This document shows positions 5,177-5,480 of a DNA stretch of 5,480 bases, piece by piece. The stretch's first letter is position 1, and every line of letters starts with the position of its first letter. A program made the position numbers and the translations under genes. Location: the NCBI GenBank assembly GCA_948437815.1, contig CAOJKG010000060.1:1-5480 (forward strand), given 5' to 3'. The DNA comes from an uncultured Mycoplasmatota bacterium (GTDB taxonomy: Bacteria > Bacillota_I > Bacilli_A > RF39 > UBA660). A model generated the notes under the pieces. The model had not been told where the DNA came from. It did no database searches and saw only the letters and a list, made by a program, of their open reading frames with translations.

Positions 5177-5480
5177 TTTTATTCCTCTTTTCTCTAATTT
5201 TAGCCAACTCTTTTATAGGAGTAAATAATTCTTTCAATTTTTTAGTTTTACATTTATTACAAATTCTATGACTTTGATACATAGAATTATCTTTATTTGT
5301 CAAATTAGTTCCACATCTAAAGCATATTTTTTCTTTAGGTAAATCCTTTTTATCTATAAATTTAAAAATAATATTCTTTCTCTTAAATTCTTCTATCTTA
5401 TCTAAATAGATTTTTTCTTTTATATCATCTGATTCATCTATTACTTCTTTTTCTTTTTCTTTATTCGAGTTTATTTCTTT
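5169..5480 (-). CDS. C-terminal part of a zinc-ribbon protein (start beyond right edge)
   Basis: An open frame enters from the right edge at 5480 with no in-window start and ends at TAA 5171-5169, giving 103 residues. The visible part begins with a K/E-repeat segment (KEINSNKEKEKEVIDESDD), probably a helix or flexible linker. A basic stretch follows, then a four-cysteine module coded at 5250-5324: C-x2-C (ICFRCGTN), 17 residues, C-x2-C (ICNKCKTK). The tail is a basic helix (KELFTPIKELAKIREKRNKND). This arrangement, a ribbon followed by lysine-rich helix, would suit nucleic acid binding, but that is an inference. The stop overlaps the 240-aa gene by 8 nt (ATGATTAA), the same overlap length as at 2547-2554. 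It is the first visible gene of the block ending at 1790. Confidence 0.78.
   Translation of the reverse strand, partial: KEINSNKEKEKEVIDESDDIKEKIYLDKIEEFKRKNIIFKFIDKKDLPKEKICFRCGTNLTNKDNSMYQSHRICNKCKTKKLKELFTPIKELAKIREKRNKND

Noticed and set aside
1..5480. tRNA genes, CRISPR arrays, insertion sequences, attachment sites
   Set aside because: I saw no cloverleaf, regularly spaced repeats, transposase motif or terminal repeats; coding sequence fills all but the 1601-1789 gap.

Overview
The window is very AT-rich; two 60-base lines I counted (61-120 and 3601-3660) are each 25% G+C. All credible genes lie on the minus strand. They are tightly packed, with gaps of 1-18 nt or overlaps of 8-11 nt. 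Nearly every start is preceded by a Shine-Dalgarno (SD) sequence of the AAGGAGG/GAGGTGAT type, and two genes appear to start with TTG. Together these point to a low-GC Firmicutes replicon, most likely a bacteriophage (possibly a large one) or a related element carrying many small unknown genes. No capsid, tail, terminase, polymerase, integrase or plasmid replication gene is visible, so the phage assignment is an inference.

Transcription runs right to left in two blocks. Block B enters from the right edge and ends at 1790. In order of transcription it holds the C-terminus of a zinc-ribbon protein (5169 to beyond 5480), a 240-aa unknown, a 97-aa unknown with a TTG start, a 241-aa acidic helical unknown, a 151-aa zinc-ribbon protein, a 144-aa unknown with a probable TTG start, and a 254-aa protein with a membrane helix at each end. 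Successive genes are 1-5 nt apart or overlap by 8-11 nt, which suggests one translationally coupled transcript. A stem-loop with a U-rich tail at 1724-1765 probably ends it.

The 189-bp gap 1601-1789 is the only real intergenic space. It holds that terminator, a tandem AT palindrome, a sigma-A-type promoter (-35 TTTACA, -10 TATATT, 17-bp spacing) and several inverted repeats on and around the promoter. Block A starts there. It holds a 298-aa membrane-anchored lytic transglycosylase-like protein, a 69-aa unknown, a 42-aa mini zinc-ribbon protein, and the N-terminal 114 residues of another unknown that runs off the left edge.

Only the transglycosylase can be given a biochemical role with confidence: cleavage of peptidoglycan glycan strands. 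The rest can be described by architecture only. The features most worth following up are the topology of the transglycosylase, the two-helix membrane protein whose layout recalls GIDE/BAM or TMEM43 proteins, the palindrome-rich promoter, and three separate four-cysteine proteins in 5.5 kb.
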